Notes: a model not told the origin generated them from the sequence alone. Positions 1 through 9,537 are shown, counted from the first letter of the stretch. The stretch is DNA of 64,000 nucleotides from Symbiodinium natans (GCA_905221605.1 CAJNDS010002134.1:403842-467841); one strand, 5' to 3'. Translations and numbers: made by a program.

Positions 1-76
1 CACTGCAAAAGCGAGGAGGGCTTGTAGAGGCTTCTCGTTGGGGCTCGGTCTGGGCATCCCCTGAAAGGCCCTGGAG

Positions 77-167
77 GTTCATGGGTACGATAAGTAATTA
101 AGGATGTTAAGGTTAGAACCCTATTCAGTAGGCCCTTCTAACCTTACTTATACGTGCCCGTGAGCCT
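77..167. repeat. MITE-like inverted repeat, GGTTCATGGGTA family
   Basis: The ends read TGGAGGTTCATGGGTAC and (inverted) gtgcccgtgagcc, around an inner inverted pair taaggttag/ctaaccttac. The same terminal motif recurs at 50141, 51457, 53856 and beside 37920, with different cores. It is a short non-coding hairpin; no transposase is seen. Confidence 0.55.
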
Positions 168-307
168 ACAAGACATCACGAAAATTCCACCTCATTCCCC
201 CGCTGGTCACAGCATTTGACCGACTATACACTACGATCATCTCTCTCTGAAGAGGAAAAAGAAAAAACAAACACTCATCTAGCCGAGTCTCTCTGCTTCC
301 AAAAACC

Positions 308-376
308 CCTAAACCCTAAACCCTAAACCCTAAACCCTAAACCCTAAACCCCAAACCCTAAACCCTAAACCCTAAA
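308..376 (-). repeat. Interstitial telomeric tract (CCCTAAA)n
   Basis: About nine CCCTAAA units with one CCCCAAA variant. It ends 5 bp from a coding-like island at 382-438, so on the minus strand it would form the start of an intron. Confidence 0.9.
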
Positions 377-381
377 CAAAC

Positions 382-438
382 AGGTGAGCTCAGGTTTTGG
401 GCCCTGAAGCTTCGGCCCTCGAGGCGGAGAATGCATGT
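382..438 (-). CDS. Possible exon downstream of the CNNM-like gene
   Basis: The minus-strand reading after acceptor ccctcag| is open, with residues TCILRLEGRSFRAQ, and ends at a GT donor (CACCT|GTTTGTTTAGGG) that runs straight into telomeric repeats. It could be the CBS-side continuation of the CNNM-like gene, but the sequence is not diagnostic. Confidence 0.3.
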
Positions 439-499
439 CTGAGGGTCGAGGGAAACATATTAGCTTCCAGTCCCTTCAGACTTGGGGCCAAGCCCTGGT

Positions 500-597
500 T
501 TAGGGTTTAGGGTTTAGGGTTTAGGGTTTAGGGTTTAGGGTTTAGGGTTTAGGGTTTAGGGTTTAGGGTTTAGGGTTTAGGGTTTAGGGTTTAGGGC
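500..597 (+). repeat. Interstitial telomeric tract (TTTAGGG)n
   Basis: About fourteen perfect TTTAGGG units. It lies 120 bp from an oppositely oriented tract (308-376), so the two face each other. Confidence 0.95.
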
Positions 598-819
598 CTA
601 CTAGATTAGGAGGTCCTTGCGATTCATATTTGTCGGTAAATAGGGTCCCAGGAAAACTACCAGCACAAGGTGTAGGGTTCAGGGTTTAGGGTTTACCCCA
701 AGAACCAAGGCGCGGTTGGGTACAGGAAAACCCTTGCAGCAAGTCAGCTCCTGAAGTGAGAGAAGCCACAGATCCTAAACCCTAAACCCTAAACCCTAAA
801 GCAGTGTTCCCCACGTCGC

Positions 820-861
820 CTTTTTGCCCGCCAAGCCAAGGGCACCATCCAGAATCAGCGC
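820..861 (-). CDS. CNNM-like exon: ILDGAL segment
   Basis: The acceptor acccag| is followed by ALILDGALGLAGKK and then a GC donor (AAAAAG|GCGACG). This matches the conserved cytosolic 'I..GAL.L..K' helix that precedes the CBS domains in DUF21 proteins. The phase agrees with exon 1323-1380. Confidence 0.75.
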
Positions 862-2209
862 CTGGGTGCAAGGGGTTCACTGCTTAGGGATATGGTAACC
901 ATCTTATTAGTAAGGGTACCCTTTTGGGGGTTTAGGGTTTAGGGTTTAAGGTTTAGGGTTTAGGGTACAATAAGGGAACCTTTTTGCGGGCTGGTTACTT
1001 GATAAGGGAACCTTGGACAAAAAAGGGCAAAAGAGTACCACTGGGCTGCTAAGAATTCCGCAATTTCCCCAAACAATGTGGAGCAACAACCACATCACTA
1101 AACCCTAAACCCTAAACCCTAAACCCTAAACCCTAAACCCTAATATCCTGGTGCGTTCTAAGGGGATTTGTATCTCGCCTTTGTTGCCCTGGGCTCCCCT
1201 CGCTCCCCTGCGCATGCTCCACGTGTGGTAGCCCCGGAACCATGTCATAATAAGGGTTTAGGGTTTAGGGTTTAGGGTTTAGGGTTTAGGGCCAATTCCG
1301 TCGTTTAGCCTAACCACCCCGCAGCCTCTTGCTTTGAAAGGATGCCTTTCTTGTGCTGCATCTGCATCAGCGCCGCAAGCCTCAGTCGAAGGCCCAAGCC
1401 CCCAAGCAGAGATCGTTCCCGAGCGACAATTAGGGTTTAGGGTTTAGGGTTTAGGGTTGAGGGTTGAGGGTTGAGGGTTGAGGGTTTAGGGTTTAGGGAA
1501 CCTACTTACACTTCGGAAAGCTGCTGTCGAGCATTTTCGGCCTGCGGACCTAAACTCTTCAAGCAGAACCTCTAACCCCAAGTAAACCCTAAAGCCTTCT
1601 CTCTCTCTCTCTATCTCTCTCTCTCTCTCAGAAACTAACTCTCTCTCTCTCTCTCTCTCTTAGAAACCCCAAACCCCAAAAACCCCCAAAACCCCAAAAC
1701 CCCAAAACCCAAAAACCCAAAAACCTTAAACCCTAAAGCCCTAAACCCTAAAGCCCTAAAGCCCCAAAGCCAAGAGAGGGAACAGGCCGGCCCTTGTCTT
1801 CCTGATAGGCCTCCTCGGAGCCCTCAAGAACCCTGAAACCCCCTCAACCTTTCGTGTCAAAACCTGAAAACACTAATGAAACCCCTAGTTTTTTTTGGAA
1901 ACCTAAACCCTAATGAACCCATCTGGGAAAGTTGCTCTCTCTCTCACGCTCTTTCTGCCTCTCCATCAGTTGGTGTTGCAATCTTCGCCAGCATTGGGTA
2001 AGGTCAATACAGAAATTTCTCGCAATGGAGAGGTTTAATATACCTCAGGATACCAGAACTCATGTTGCAGGAGGGGGGTTTCGGAAAGCCGATACAGTCC
2101 ACCCTCTTCGGTGCTCGGCCAAATTCATGAGAAACTCTCGGGCCACTCTCGGGAAATAGCTTGTGACCCTGAACTCTCACATAATATGCCCTAAACCGCG
2201 TCTCTCTCC

Positions 2210-2240
<31 letters not shown>

Positions 2241-2399
2241 TACTTTCGCTCTTAACCCTCATCATGTATGTTTTGTGTTTCTCTCACTCTCTCTGCCAGC
2301 ATAGCAACCCCCTGAAGGGTGTTGCATCGAAATGCGCACTCTACAGCGTGGTCCAGTCCGACGTCCTGTCAGCGATGCCTTCTCTCTCTCTCTCTCTCT

Positions 2400-2463
<64 letters not shown>

Positions 2464-3725
2464 ACCCTCTCCATGTTTGCATACGCAACCTGATAAGCGA
2501 ACCACAAGGTCGAGTCGTGATCTCCCCGCCCATGACCACTCAAAATATCAGGTCAGCCAAAACCCTGAAACCCAAACTTGTGATGTTCCCCCTTCCTTAT
2601 ATAGTAGGGATTGTAATTGTGTGGATACTAGAATCCCCATTAAGGACTGTTAGTATAAGGGGGCTAAACCCGAGTTCCAAATCCGAAGTTCAATCGAGCT
2701 TCGCCTGCCGGGGGAGCTCAAACGGCCGCAGGCCAGTGTTAAATATAAGGTCCTCAGATGCTTCGGGTTTAGGGTTTAGGGGTTAGGGTTTAGGGTTTAT
2801 TGGGCTGCAGCTACTTACACTCCTTCTCCCTTATGTTCTTTGCGCTTAGGAAATGAACTACGCTTTAGGGCAGGCTCTTTGCCAAATAACATATTGCGCC
2901 AAGGGGCTAAGGAAATATAGGGGTGATCAAGGTGGGAAGTCCCTTTAAGCCCGCTGAAATATCCAAAGCATCCCACATAGGAGCTCTTAAACCCAACCAG
3001 GGAAACTCAAAAAACACACACACACACACACTGTGTCAAACAATCCCTGAAAAAAAGAAAAACTGGCCACCCAGATTCTCCATAAGCCGCCCTGGATTAC
3101 TTAATGAGTAAATCGCCACTAGTGAGAAAGATGCTGGCGAATACATTTTTGCACATACAGCGCCGGCTGATGCAGGTGTGTAAGCACACAGGTCGATGTA
3201 GCAGACCAGGGCAATGAGACAGAGAGTTCTGTGTAGCGTTAACAAGGGTTTAGGGTTTAGGGTTTATGTAGCATGGCGCCCCAACTAATACTCGTAACTA
3301 TAGTGCGAGTTGTCACGATTGTTTCTTTTTGCGAGATGTTGAGTTGAGCTTGGTTGGTTCACAGCCGCATTTCTGCATACCTAGTTGGAGCCTCGTTGTT
3401 GACATGTAATCTGTTGGTGGGAAGGGGGCGCGGGGGGGGGGGGGGGGTGCGTGTGAAGATAAAGGCTCTCCCGAAGACTAAACATTGTTGAAAAATGATG
3501 GAAAGACATTTTGGTGGTCACTTCCAAAATTCACGGTCCCTCTTGGGGTAGTCTAAATATTCGGGGCAGCCTTGTAGTATCAACCCCAAAGACGGGGCCA
3601 GAGTTCAGTGGCCATTTAGGGGAATCTCTCAGATCGGTGATTTTAGAAAGCTTCAGCAGTAGGACCGTGTGGAGATGGTCTGCGCTCTATATTGACAGCA
3701 TGTGTTAGTCCAATTGTTTACCTAG

Positions 3726-3762
<37 letters not shown>

Positions 3763-5997
3763 AACCCTAAAAGCCTGCAGCCGTAGCCCTTCTAAGTTTG
3801 GTGTTTCAGGGTTCGAGGGATCAGAGTGTAGGGACAGAAAGCACAATTCAGCGAAGATGCCAGAACCGTTGCAAACGGTCGGGCGACAGGCCAAGAAATC
3901 CAGATCAGCACCTTCCACTTTTGCTGGAATTTGCTTGTGGCCCTAAAGTGTGTAGACCGCAAACCTTAGGCCCTTGGCTTTGCGCCTGAGTCATGCTCAA
4001 GCAAAAATCCCAATCCCTGCTCAGCAGCCTCAGCCCTTCCAGCCTTCCGCAACTCCCTCCCTCAACCCACCAAACACATTCAAGACAGCCAAGGATGGCC
4101 CTTAAAACCCTTTGAAAAACATTGTCTGATCCTGTTGAACCCAATTTAATTTATAAGGAAAAAGATGCAACATCGCAAGGGCCTGCCTAGCAACGTCCGG
4201 AACCTGTCCTGCGCCCCCTCCAAAATTCATCCCGAGAGCCCCCAAAAAGGTTGAGGGCGCGAGACTCACATTAACGTTGTGGGAAACAAGTCGCGGAGTT
4301 CCCGCAGTAAAGCCAGTGCAATGCCACTCCCTACAAGAAGCTGGCCCATCTAATCGCTCACACTCGGACAGGCCAGGCACACACGGCCCAAAGTCCTTCA
4401 CTTGAACCCCGATTCCGGCACGAGGTGACACACGACCCATGAGGTAATACACACCGGGTTGAGACAGCATACCATCTACAGGAATAGAATCACACTGCAA
4501 TTCACTATGGCCTCTCTCAGTACCCTTCGCGGTCGCGTTCACTGTTATATGGGGCGGAGGTGGAACATGCCCACCCCTTACAGTACCCCGTGTAGGGTTT
4601 AGGGTTCCGAGTCCTCACCTTCACCAGGGGCACGAAGGAGCAAATCGTCGTCATCGACGCCGCGCTAAACAGCGCCTGCGGCAAGATCTCCTCAGGGGGT
4701 GTCGCAGCAGTTCGACTCTGCGGGCTTTAGGGGTTGTGGGGTTTAGGGTTTAGGGGTTGTGGGGTTTAGGGTCCCTTGGTAAGGGGCTTTGGGTTTCTAC
4801 GGGTTGGGGGTTTATAAGGCATTTAGGAGTTCGGATTGAAACCGTGATGGGGGGTGGCACTTGGCACTTGGCACAGCTGTCTTGTCCGAGCCGACTCTAC
4901 GAAAAGTCATGCACAACCCCACGCCGGCGTCCTGAACCCTAAGCCTTTAGGGTTTAGGGTTTACCCTAAACCCTTTTCAGCTCTCCCGAAGAAACCCTCC
5001 CAGCATCTTGATTGAACCGGGCTGCGCCCCCGATGAGAATGCCAAAGACGCCGACCAGCGCGGAGGCCACAGCCTGAGGGGCCGTCAGGGTTGCGACATG
5101 TTGGCTCTAAACCGTACTGCCGTAAACCCTAAACCCTAAACGCTAAACCCTATACCCTAAACCTTGAACCCGAAACCCAAGCCCGGCAGATCATGCAGGC
5201 CGACAGCCACTGTGCTTGTAGACGCGAAATCATGAGTTTGTTCGCTGTGCAGGTGGTTGCGCAATGTACCATAACCCCCCGATGCCACCAAGACTGTCAC
5301 CTGCCCTGGCGACACGGTGGGTTCACAGGCAGAATTGCACAGTAACACCACAGCGGCTGCATTGAAGCGAGCGGCGTTCAGCTCGACCTCAGCGACTCAG
5401 TGTGTACATCCCCTTGCAAGTCGCACACGTGAGAGGGAAGGTAACTCGGCACTCAATCCGCACCGGCATGCTGACAAGTGCATGTTGCCCCCCCCCTATA
5501 TTTCTATACGCATGCATATAACCCTAGAAAGCATGTGGAGACATCCTAAACCCAAACCAACCCTCCATCTCTCTCTCTCACAAACTCGGGATGCCATAAG
5601 CCCTGCAAACCCTGGACCCCCCAACCATCAGTATCCACAGGTACTATAAGTTTAAGCTGCTGGCCGCAAGAGTTGCAGGCCAGGTGTGCCTAAACCCTCA
5701 AAATAACCCCCCCACCCCCCCCCCCCCCCCCCCCCCCCCCTTCCCGGAGGCATGTAAGGGCGAGCCGCATTCAGCACCAAGGGCAATACTTCCGCCCCCA
5801 CGCAGTTCCAAAGCAGCAGCGTGACCATCAAGAGGTGCCGATCCTGAAGGACCTGCAGCTGCTCAGAAAAACCCCAGGACCACAACTTGGGGTGTGTGTG
5901 TGTGTGTGCGCGCGCACGTGCGCGTGCGCGTGCGCGTCGCGTGTGCGTGTGGGTGTGTGTGTGTGTGTGTCTCTCTCTCTCTCTCTCGCTCTCTCTC

Positions 5998-6044
<47 letters not shown>

Positions 6045-8169
6045 CGCATGAAGCACTCGGCACAGATCGGCTTTCGGAGCCTCTGCTCATGTGCACGCCG
6101 AGGGTCTTCTGACAAGTTCTTGCCCATCTCCACGAGGTCGGGGTCTCCTGAGCGTTCCAAGGCCTGCGAGCACAAGGAGCTGCTTTCAAGGGTGAGATAC
6201 CGGCTCTTCTCATGCTGGAGGAGTACGGAAGCTGTGATCTTGACCCTTTTGGAGGGTTTCTGCAAGAAGGGTGTTAAATATAAATAGAAATCAAAAAAAC
6301 ATATATATCTACAGAAACATATATTCTCTGTGTGTGTGTGTGTGTCTTTTTTTTCTTGGGGGGGGGGGGGGGGGGGGGGGGGGGGTGGGTGGAGCATATT
6401 CAGCGGCCCCGCCCTAGTCGGGGAGATATATCCACATGTGAGCCCTTCTTGGACCCCGAGCACACAAGTGAAGTTTTTGTGTTCTTGTGTTCGGGTTACC
6501 CTAAACCCTGAACCCTGAACCATAAACCCTAAACCCGAATCCCTAAACCCTAAACCCTTAGGGAATTTGCATCTCCTGAGCTAGGATTGCCCTTAAATTA
6601 CCCCCCAAGAAGATTCCGAAATTATGAGCCTCTTAAAGCCCATAAAGGGAAGCCTACCTCGTGAGGCCACTTGCAGGTGCATGGGTACTTGTAAGTGGGT
6701 TTTTGTGAGTGCCCTAAACAAGGTGAGAACCAAACAAAAACACCACCACACCACACCAAAGGTAAAGCCACCACACCAGGTACCACCAAAGGAAATGAAC
6801 CACCAAGCACCACCACACCAAAGGCACCACCACATAAATAGCCACCACAGCAAAGGCACCACCACACAAAAGAAACATTAAAAGGCACCACCACACACCA
6901 AAGACACCACACCAAAGGCACACGAAATTCATTACGCAGCCGAAGACATCAAAGGGCACACTCAGAGGAAGCCAGAGTGACTGCACGTTCGTTTTGCCAC
7001 GTCTCGTCGCGTTTTGGTGTGTGCTGGCAGTGCTGACACTTCGCAGACTTAAGGTTTAGGGTTTAGGAGGGTTTCAAAGTGTTTAGGGTTTAGGGTCTTG
7101 GCTGTCTTGGTGTTTCTTGCGGTAGGGTGCCTCCACATCGGTGTCCCTGAGCTGTAGGAGGCCAAGACCTCTTCGGCTTCTTCTCAAGTCAGCCCCCCCT
7201 TCTTAAAGGAGGTGGGTTCAAGGGGCTATATTAACCCAAGGTTCTAGTACTCCCTACTACTCCCTAAGGCTCCCTAAGCTTCCCTAAGGTTCCCTAGGTA
7301 CCTACCCGCCTTCAACCCCCCCCCCCCCCTTAAGAACCCGAAAAGTTACAACCTCAAAGACATCTCCATCTTGTACAGCACAGCGTAGTGTTATACAGGG
7401 AATACAATACCCCAAAAAAGGTTCAAGGGTACCTGCTCGACTACTAAGACTACCCGAAACCCCAAACCAGAAACGCTAACCCTAAACCCTACACCCTACA
7501 GCCTTCACGGTAGGAGTCAACTAAGATTTTGCGCTGCAAGACTGCCATGTACGAAACGTTGCTGCACCATCTTCTGGTTTAGGGTTTAGGGTTTAGGGTT
7601 TAGGGTTTAGGGTTTAGGGTTGAGCCTTTGCTTGGGCAGGAGGGATGGGGGGAGAGGGGGGCGGGGGGGTGGGGTGCTTGGGGGTCGTGTAGAGCGAGAC
7701 CTTACACCCGAACACCTGAACTCTACACGAGACTATTGCAACCAACATCCCTATTCAAATGGCATAGGCCGGCTGATAAGGGAACCTAAACCCCAAAAAA
7801 GTGGAAGTAGGGCCTAGTCTCCCTAAACCCTAAACCCTAGACCCTAAACCCCTTAACCCCAAACCCTGAACCCCTTAACCCCTTAACCCTGAATCCTGGG
7901 AAGTCAGGGTGGGGGAGGGCTGAATGCAAGGACGGGCGGCTCAATCCGCTCATCGCGCCGGCGAAGACCTCGGTTACAAGAGAGACCGCAGGGGAAGTGT
8001 TCCCACCCTGGGGTTTAGGGTTTAGGGTTTAGGGTTTAGGGCCCGTTTGCAACGGTGGCATCCCGAAACCGCCCTAAGCCTCACGCCTTCATGATGTATG
8101 ACAAGAGGCGATCAGGCCCACAGTGACGATGGCAACCAGTATTGCCCTGAAGGTGTGGACGGTAACGTC
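820..8169 (-). CDS. CNNM/DUF21-family membrane protein gene, multi-exon, partial
   Basis: Ten minus-strand exons, read by eye, join in phase into a CNNM/DUF21 (ancient conserved domain) protein. This family are membrane proteins linked to magnesium or other divalent-cation efflux in animals, plants and bacteria. Exon order is 8110-8169, 7941-8007, 7131-7168, 6062-6163, 5745-5852, 5026-5073, 4619-4690, (gap), 1512-1541, 1323-1380, 820-861. Family landmarks appear in the right order: SGLSLGLLQL, LERSGDPD, LLMVTLLLWN, GGEILPQALFS, a cytosolic linker and ILDGALGLAGKKA. The CBS pair expected next is not identified and may lie left of the window. One exon between 4619 and 1541 is unresolved. Seven donors are GC. 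Every intron in the resolved parts holds telomeric repeats except the 209-nt one at 5853-6061, which is microsatellite. Confidence 0.8.
883..1053 (+). repeat. MITE-like element (CTTGGTNGCCCAG family) with internal telomeric tract
   Basis: It shares 'ggtaaccatctt..taagggtaccc' and 'ggttac..aagggaacc..gtaccactgggctgctaag' with the copies at 23306, 47725, 48030 and 53239. Here TTTAGGG repeats (about 927-966) plus an extra 'ataagggaacc' sit in the middle. It lies inside the CNNM-like intron 862-1322. Confidence 0.6.
1323..1380 (-). CDS. CNNM-like exon: HKKGILSKQEA segment
   Basis: Acceptor cgactgag|G. The exon reads LAALMQMQHKKGILSKQEA and ends at a GC donor (GCT|GCGGGG). It matches the DUF21 cytosolic linker (typically 'LV..H...G.L..dE'). 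The first base completes the split codon left by exon 1512-1541, and the end is phase 0 as the next exon needs. Confidence 0.75.
1512..1541 (-). CDS. CNNM-like micro-exon (30 nt)
   Basis: Between gtccgcag| and a strong GT donor (|GTGTAAGT) lies P-K-M-L-D-S-S-F-P plus two bases. This fits the 'LLD..f' segment just after the last membrane helix. The phase joins exactly to 1323-1380, giving SFPKLAALMQ. The 131-nt intron between them carries telomeric repeats (1430-1497). Confidence 0.6.
1570..2580. repeat. Simple-sequence region: CT tracts, A/C-rich degenerate telomere, poly-C63
   Basis: It contains (CT)n at 1596-1660 and 2205-2240, degenerate CCCCAAAA-like repeats at 1664-1765, CT then C63 at 2381-2463. 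Poly-proline and poly-glycine readings here are artefacts of the C run. It lies within the unresolved CNNM-like intron. Confidence 0.8.
2582..2664 (+). repeat. MITE family A copy (GGGATGTTCCCCCTTATAC)
   Basis: The left end is gatgttccccctt and the right arm is taaggactgttagtataaggggg, as in the near-perfect copy at 21546-21650. The left arm is degraded. Confidence 0.55.
2665..4101. other. No confident gene; probable intron sequence
   Basis: It holds an island open on both strands (2670-2764), short telomeric tracts (2765-2798, 3246-3266), a CA/GT repeat (3727-3759) and a G run (3434-3447). The missing CNNM exon expected between 4619 and 1541 could lie here, but I could not place it. Confidence 0.5.
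4102..4542 (-). CDS. Unassigned long open frame inside the CNNM-like gene
   Basis: An open minus frame (open to about 4604, no ATG) ending in TAA at 4102. It includes GVYYLMGRVSP and a Cys-bearing stretch. It sits exactly where the missing post-PLVK membrane segment of the CNNM-like protein is expected, but its length and composition do not match that family. It may be a real exon with unresolved edges, or chance. Confidence 0.3.
   Translation of the reverse strand: MNATAKGTERGHSELQCDSIPVDGMLSQPGVYYLMGRVSPRAGIGVQVKDFGPCVPGLSECERLDGPASCREWHCTGFTAGTPRLVSHNVNVSLAPSTFLGALGMNFGGGAGQVPDVARQALAMLHLFPYKLNWVQQDQTMFFKGF
4619..4690 (-). CDS. CNNM-like exon: EILPQALFS signature
   Basis: The acceptor ccctgag| leads into EILPQALFSAASMTTICS and FVPLVK, then a consensus donor AAG|GTGAGG. 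'GEI(I/L)PQAL' is the most diagnostic DUF21 motif. It joins exon 5026-5073 as ILIGG+EILPQAL. Confidence 0.85.
4946..4973. repeat. Head-to-head telomeric junction
   Basis: TTTAGGGTTTAGGGTTTA is followed directly by CCCTAAACCC, a fusion-type inverted junction near 4962. It lies within the CNNM-like intron 4691-5025. Confidence 0.85.
5026..5073 (-). CDS. CNNM-like exon: membrane helix before EILPQAL
   Basis: The acceptor cctcag| is followed by AVASALVGVFGILIGG, a hydrophobic helix, and a GC donor (GGGGGC|GCAGCC). The phase is 0 at both ends and agrees with exon 4619-4690. Confidence 0.75.
5157..5393 (-). CDS. Coding-like island within the CNNM-like intron
   Basis: The minus frame is open, with LNAARFNAAAVVLLCNSA and QVTVLVASGGYGTLRNHL, and ends in telomeric repeats. 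It has no counterpart in the CNNM family between the flanking exons, so it may be an insertion, an alternative exon or non-coding. The plus frame is also partly open. Confidence 0.3.
   Translation of the reverse strand, partial: AEVELNAARFNAAAVVLLCNSACEPTVSPGQVTVLVASGGYGTLRNHLHSEQTHDFASTSTVAVGLHDLPGLGFGFKV
5715..5740. repeat. Poly-C tract (26 nt)
   Basis: A pure C run four bases downstream, on the minus strand, of the CNNM-like exon 5745-5852. It leaves that exon's donor unresolved (possibly a GA donor). Confidence 0.9.
5745..5852 (-). CDS. CNNM-like exon: QDRHLLMVTLLLWN segment
   Basis: The acceptor ctgcag| is followed by VLQDRHLLMVTLLLWN, then a hydrophobic run ending in VLNAARPYMPP. In DUF21 proteins the stretch 'hLLLVTLLL.N....EaLPi.L' forms the second membrane helix. 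This is among the strongest family matches in the window. Confidence 0.85.
5853..6061 (-). repeat. Microsatellite-only intron: (GT/GC)n and (CT)n
   Basis: Between two CNNM-like exons lie alternating purine-pyrimidine GT/GC (5890-5970) and CT repeats (5970-6040). On the minus strand it starts with a GC donor (TGT|GCCGAG) and ends in ctgcag. Arg-Glu repeat readings here come from the microsatellite. Confidence 0.75.
6062..6163 (-). CDS. CNNM-like exon: ALERSGDPD segment
   Basis: The acceptor ctcgcag| is followed by ALERSGDPDLVEMGKNL and then a basic stretch EDPRRAHEQRLRKPIC, ending at a GC donor. DUF21 proteins have 'ALa.SGdp.e...A..I.pl' here. Phase 0 at both ends. Confidence 0.8.
6358..6385. 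repeat. Poly-G tract (28 nt) after CA/GT and T runs
   Basis: (GT)n at 6330-6346, T8 and C, then T2G28. It lies within the 967-nt CNNM-like intron 6164-7130. Confidence 0.9.
6735..6925. repeat. Degenerate GGCACCACCACA minisatellite
   Basis: Units resembling GGCACCACCACAnnAAA repeat at least eight times. Glycine/tryptophan-rich and His-rich readings across it are repeat artefacts. Intronic in the CNNM-like gene. Confidence 0.75.
7131..7168 (-). CDS. CNNM-like exon: LGLLQL turn
   Basis: The acceptor cgaagag|GT is followed by LGLLQLRDTDVE and a GC donor (GAG|GCACCC). Its first two bases complete the codon left by exon 7941-8007, giving SGLSLGLLQL, the conserved start of the DUF21 domain. Confidence 0.8.
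7941..8007 (-). CDS. CNNM-like exon: membrane helix with AGAMSGL
   Basis: Acceptor aaccccag|GGT, where the intron end is itself antisense telomeric repeat. The exon reads SPAVSLVTEVFAGAMSGL and ends TTGA|GCCGCC, a GC donor in phase 1 that exon 7131-7168 completes. Confidence 0.75.
8110..8169 (-). CDS. CNNM-like exon: first membrane helix
   Basis: After acceptor ccaag| the frame reads DVTVHTFRAILVAIVTVGLI, a clear membrane span, then a GC donor (ATC|GCCTCT). The 102-nt intron that follows is largely telomeric repeat (8010-8041). Confidence 0.65.
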
Positions 8170-8588
8170 CTTGGCTCGCGGCATTCGGGTTTAGGGTTTA
8201 GGGCTGCAAGATGCTTGGGCCGAGGGTTCCTCGAGTTGGCGTCCCAGGTTGGGGATAGGGTTTCCGGTTGCTTCGCGGCTAAATACGGAGCCTTCTTTTG
8301 TGGTACCCCGACATGAGTACAATTTAGAGACTTGGCCATTCGTTGGCATGGGGGGGGGGGGGGGTGTTTGTGTGATTGGTCTAGGAAACCGGCTCAAGCG
8401 AAACCCGAAACCCTAACCCGACAACTCCAAACCCCAAACCCGCGTGGAGTTCAGACCTTGAACCTTCTACATACCCTAGAACGAATATGCGTGCATGTGT
8501 TACGCCTGGAAAGCCCTGTTACTCCCCCAATTCATAACCTAGAAATCCTGGTCACCCTAAACCCTAAACCCTAAACCCGGGTTGCCGC

Positions 8589-8663
8589 CCAGGACTCGAT
8601 GTCGCGCTTCCCTTTCACAGACACGGCCACTGTGATGTCTGACACGTTTGGCGGCAAGTGAAC
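8589..8663 (-). CDS. Exon, probable lumenal part upstream of the CNNM-like gene
   Basis: Acceptor gatccgag|G, residues HLPPNVSDITVAVSVKGKRD, and GC donor (TGG|GCGGCA). It could encode the extracellular region preceding the CNNM core, or belong to a neighbouring gene. Confidence 0.5.
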
Positions 8664-8679
8664 CTCGGATCGGACATTC

Positions 8680-8770
8680 GGGTTTCGGGTTTCGGGTTTC
8701 GGGTTTCGGGTTTCGGGTTTCGGGTCTAGGGTTGAGGGTTTAGGGTTTAGGGTTGAGGGTTGAGGGTACG
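8680..8770 (+). repeat. TTTCGGG variant array, then degenerate telomere
   Basis: Seven successive GGGTTTC units (about 8680-8729) followed by TTTAGGG and TTGAGGG units: one variant expanded locally. Confidence 0.85.
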
Positions 8771-9044
8771 TAGGCTATATAGGGGGGTTTATAATTTAGG
8801 GTTTAGGGATTAGGGTTTAGGGTACGTAGGCTGGGCTAAAAAATCGTTCTTTACACATGGAAGAGGGGTCCCGAAATAAGGTACTCTCCCCATGTGCCCT
8901 CCCAAACAACACGCTCAGCAGTATTCCCGGAAACCTTAAAGGGGTTTTCGGGAGGCCCATTGTGGGACGAGGGTCTTGAGAAGGCTCACACCCTAAAGCC
9001 CTGACATCAACCCACAATCGCTCGAACCCTGAACCCTGAACCCT

Positions 9045-9532
9045 GAACTCCAAACCCCAAACCCCAAACCCTAAACCCTAACCCTAAATCCTAACCCTAA
9101 ACCCTGCACCCCAAACCCCAAACCCCAAACCCCAAACCCTAAACCCTAAACCCTAAACCCTAAACCCTAAACCCTAAACCCTAAACCCTAAACCCTAAAC
9201 CCTAAACCCTAAACCCTAAACCCTAAACCCTACAGGGGTTAGGTTTAGGGTTTGGGGTTTGGGGTTTAGGGTTTGGGGTGCAGGGTTTAGGGGGTTTAGG
9301 GGGTTTAGGGGTTTAGGGGGTTCAGAGGGTTTAGAGGGTCTAGAGGGTTTAGAGGTTTAGAGGGTTTAGAGGGTTTAGAGGGTTTAGAGGGTTTAGAGGG
9401 TTTAGAGGGTTTAGAGGGTTTAGAGGGTTTAGAGGGTTTAGAGGGTTTAGAGGGTTTAGAGGGTTTAGAGGGTTTGGGGTTAAGGGGTTTAGGGGTTTAG
9501 GGTTAGGGTTTAGGGTTTAGGGTGATGTTTTT
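9045..9532. repeat. Telomeric palindrome plus GAGGGTTTA array
   Basis: From 9045 CCCTGAA/CCCCAAA/CCCTAAA units run to 9235, then turn into GGGTTTAGGG and GGGTTTGGGG units. 'ccctgcaccccaaacccc' near 9103 is repeated inverted as 'ggggtttggggtgcaggg' near 9275. A 9-mer array (AGAGGGTTT, about 17 copies) follows at 9310-9475. Confidence 0.85.
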
Positions 9533-9537
9533 TTGTT

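Noticed and set aside
1143-1233. Minus frame MVPGLPHVEHAQGSEGS as a CNNM exon
   Set aside because: It lies between exons 1323-1380 and 820-861, which already join in phase as QEA+ALILDGAL, leaving no room for it in the family alignment.
2262-2786. Open frames rich in poly-proline or poly-glycine
   Set aside because: They are created by the C63 run; a pure homopolymer is open in every frame and says nothing about coding.
4600-4723. Plus-strand reading TKEQIVVIDAALNSACGKIS
   Set aside because: It looks protein-like, but the minus strand of the same bases gives the diagnostic DUF21 motif EILPQALFS with matching splice sites and phase.
5652-6523. Long minus frames with Arg-Glu and Thr-His repeats
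   Set aside because: The repeats come from CT and GT microsatellites, which here form an intron between two CNNM-like exons.
6593-6986. Gly/Trp/Val-rich minus frames resembling a membrane protein
   Set aside because: They read across a degenerate CACCA minisatellite; all three frames give similar low-complexity peptides.
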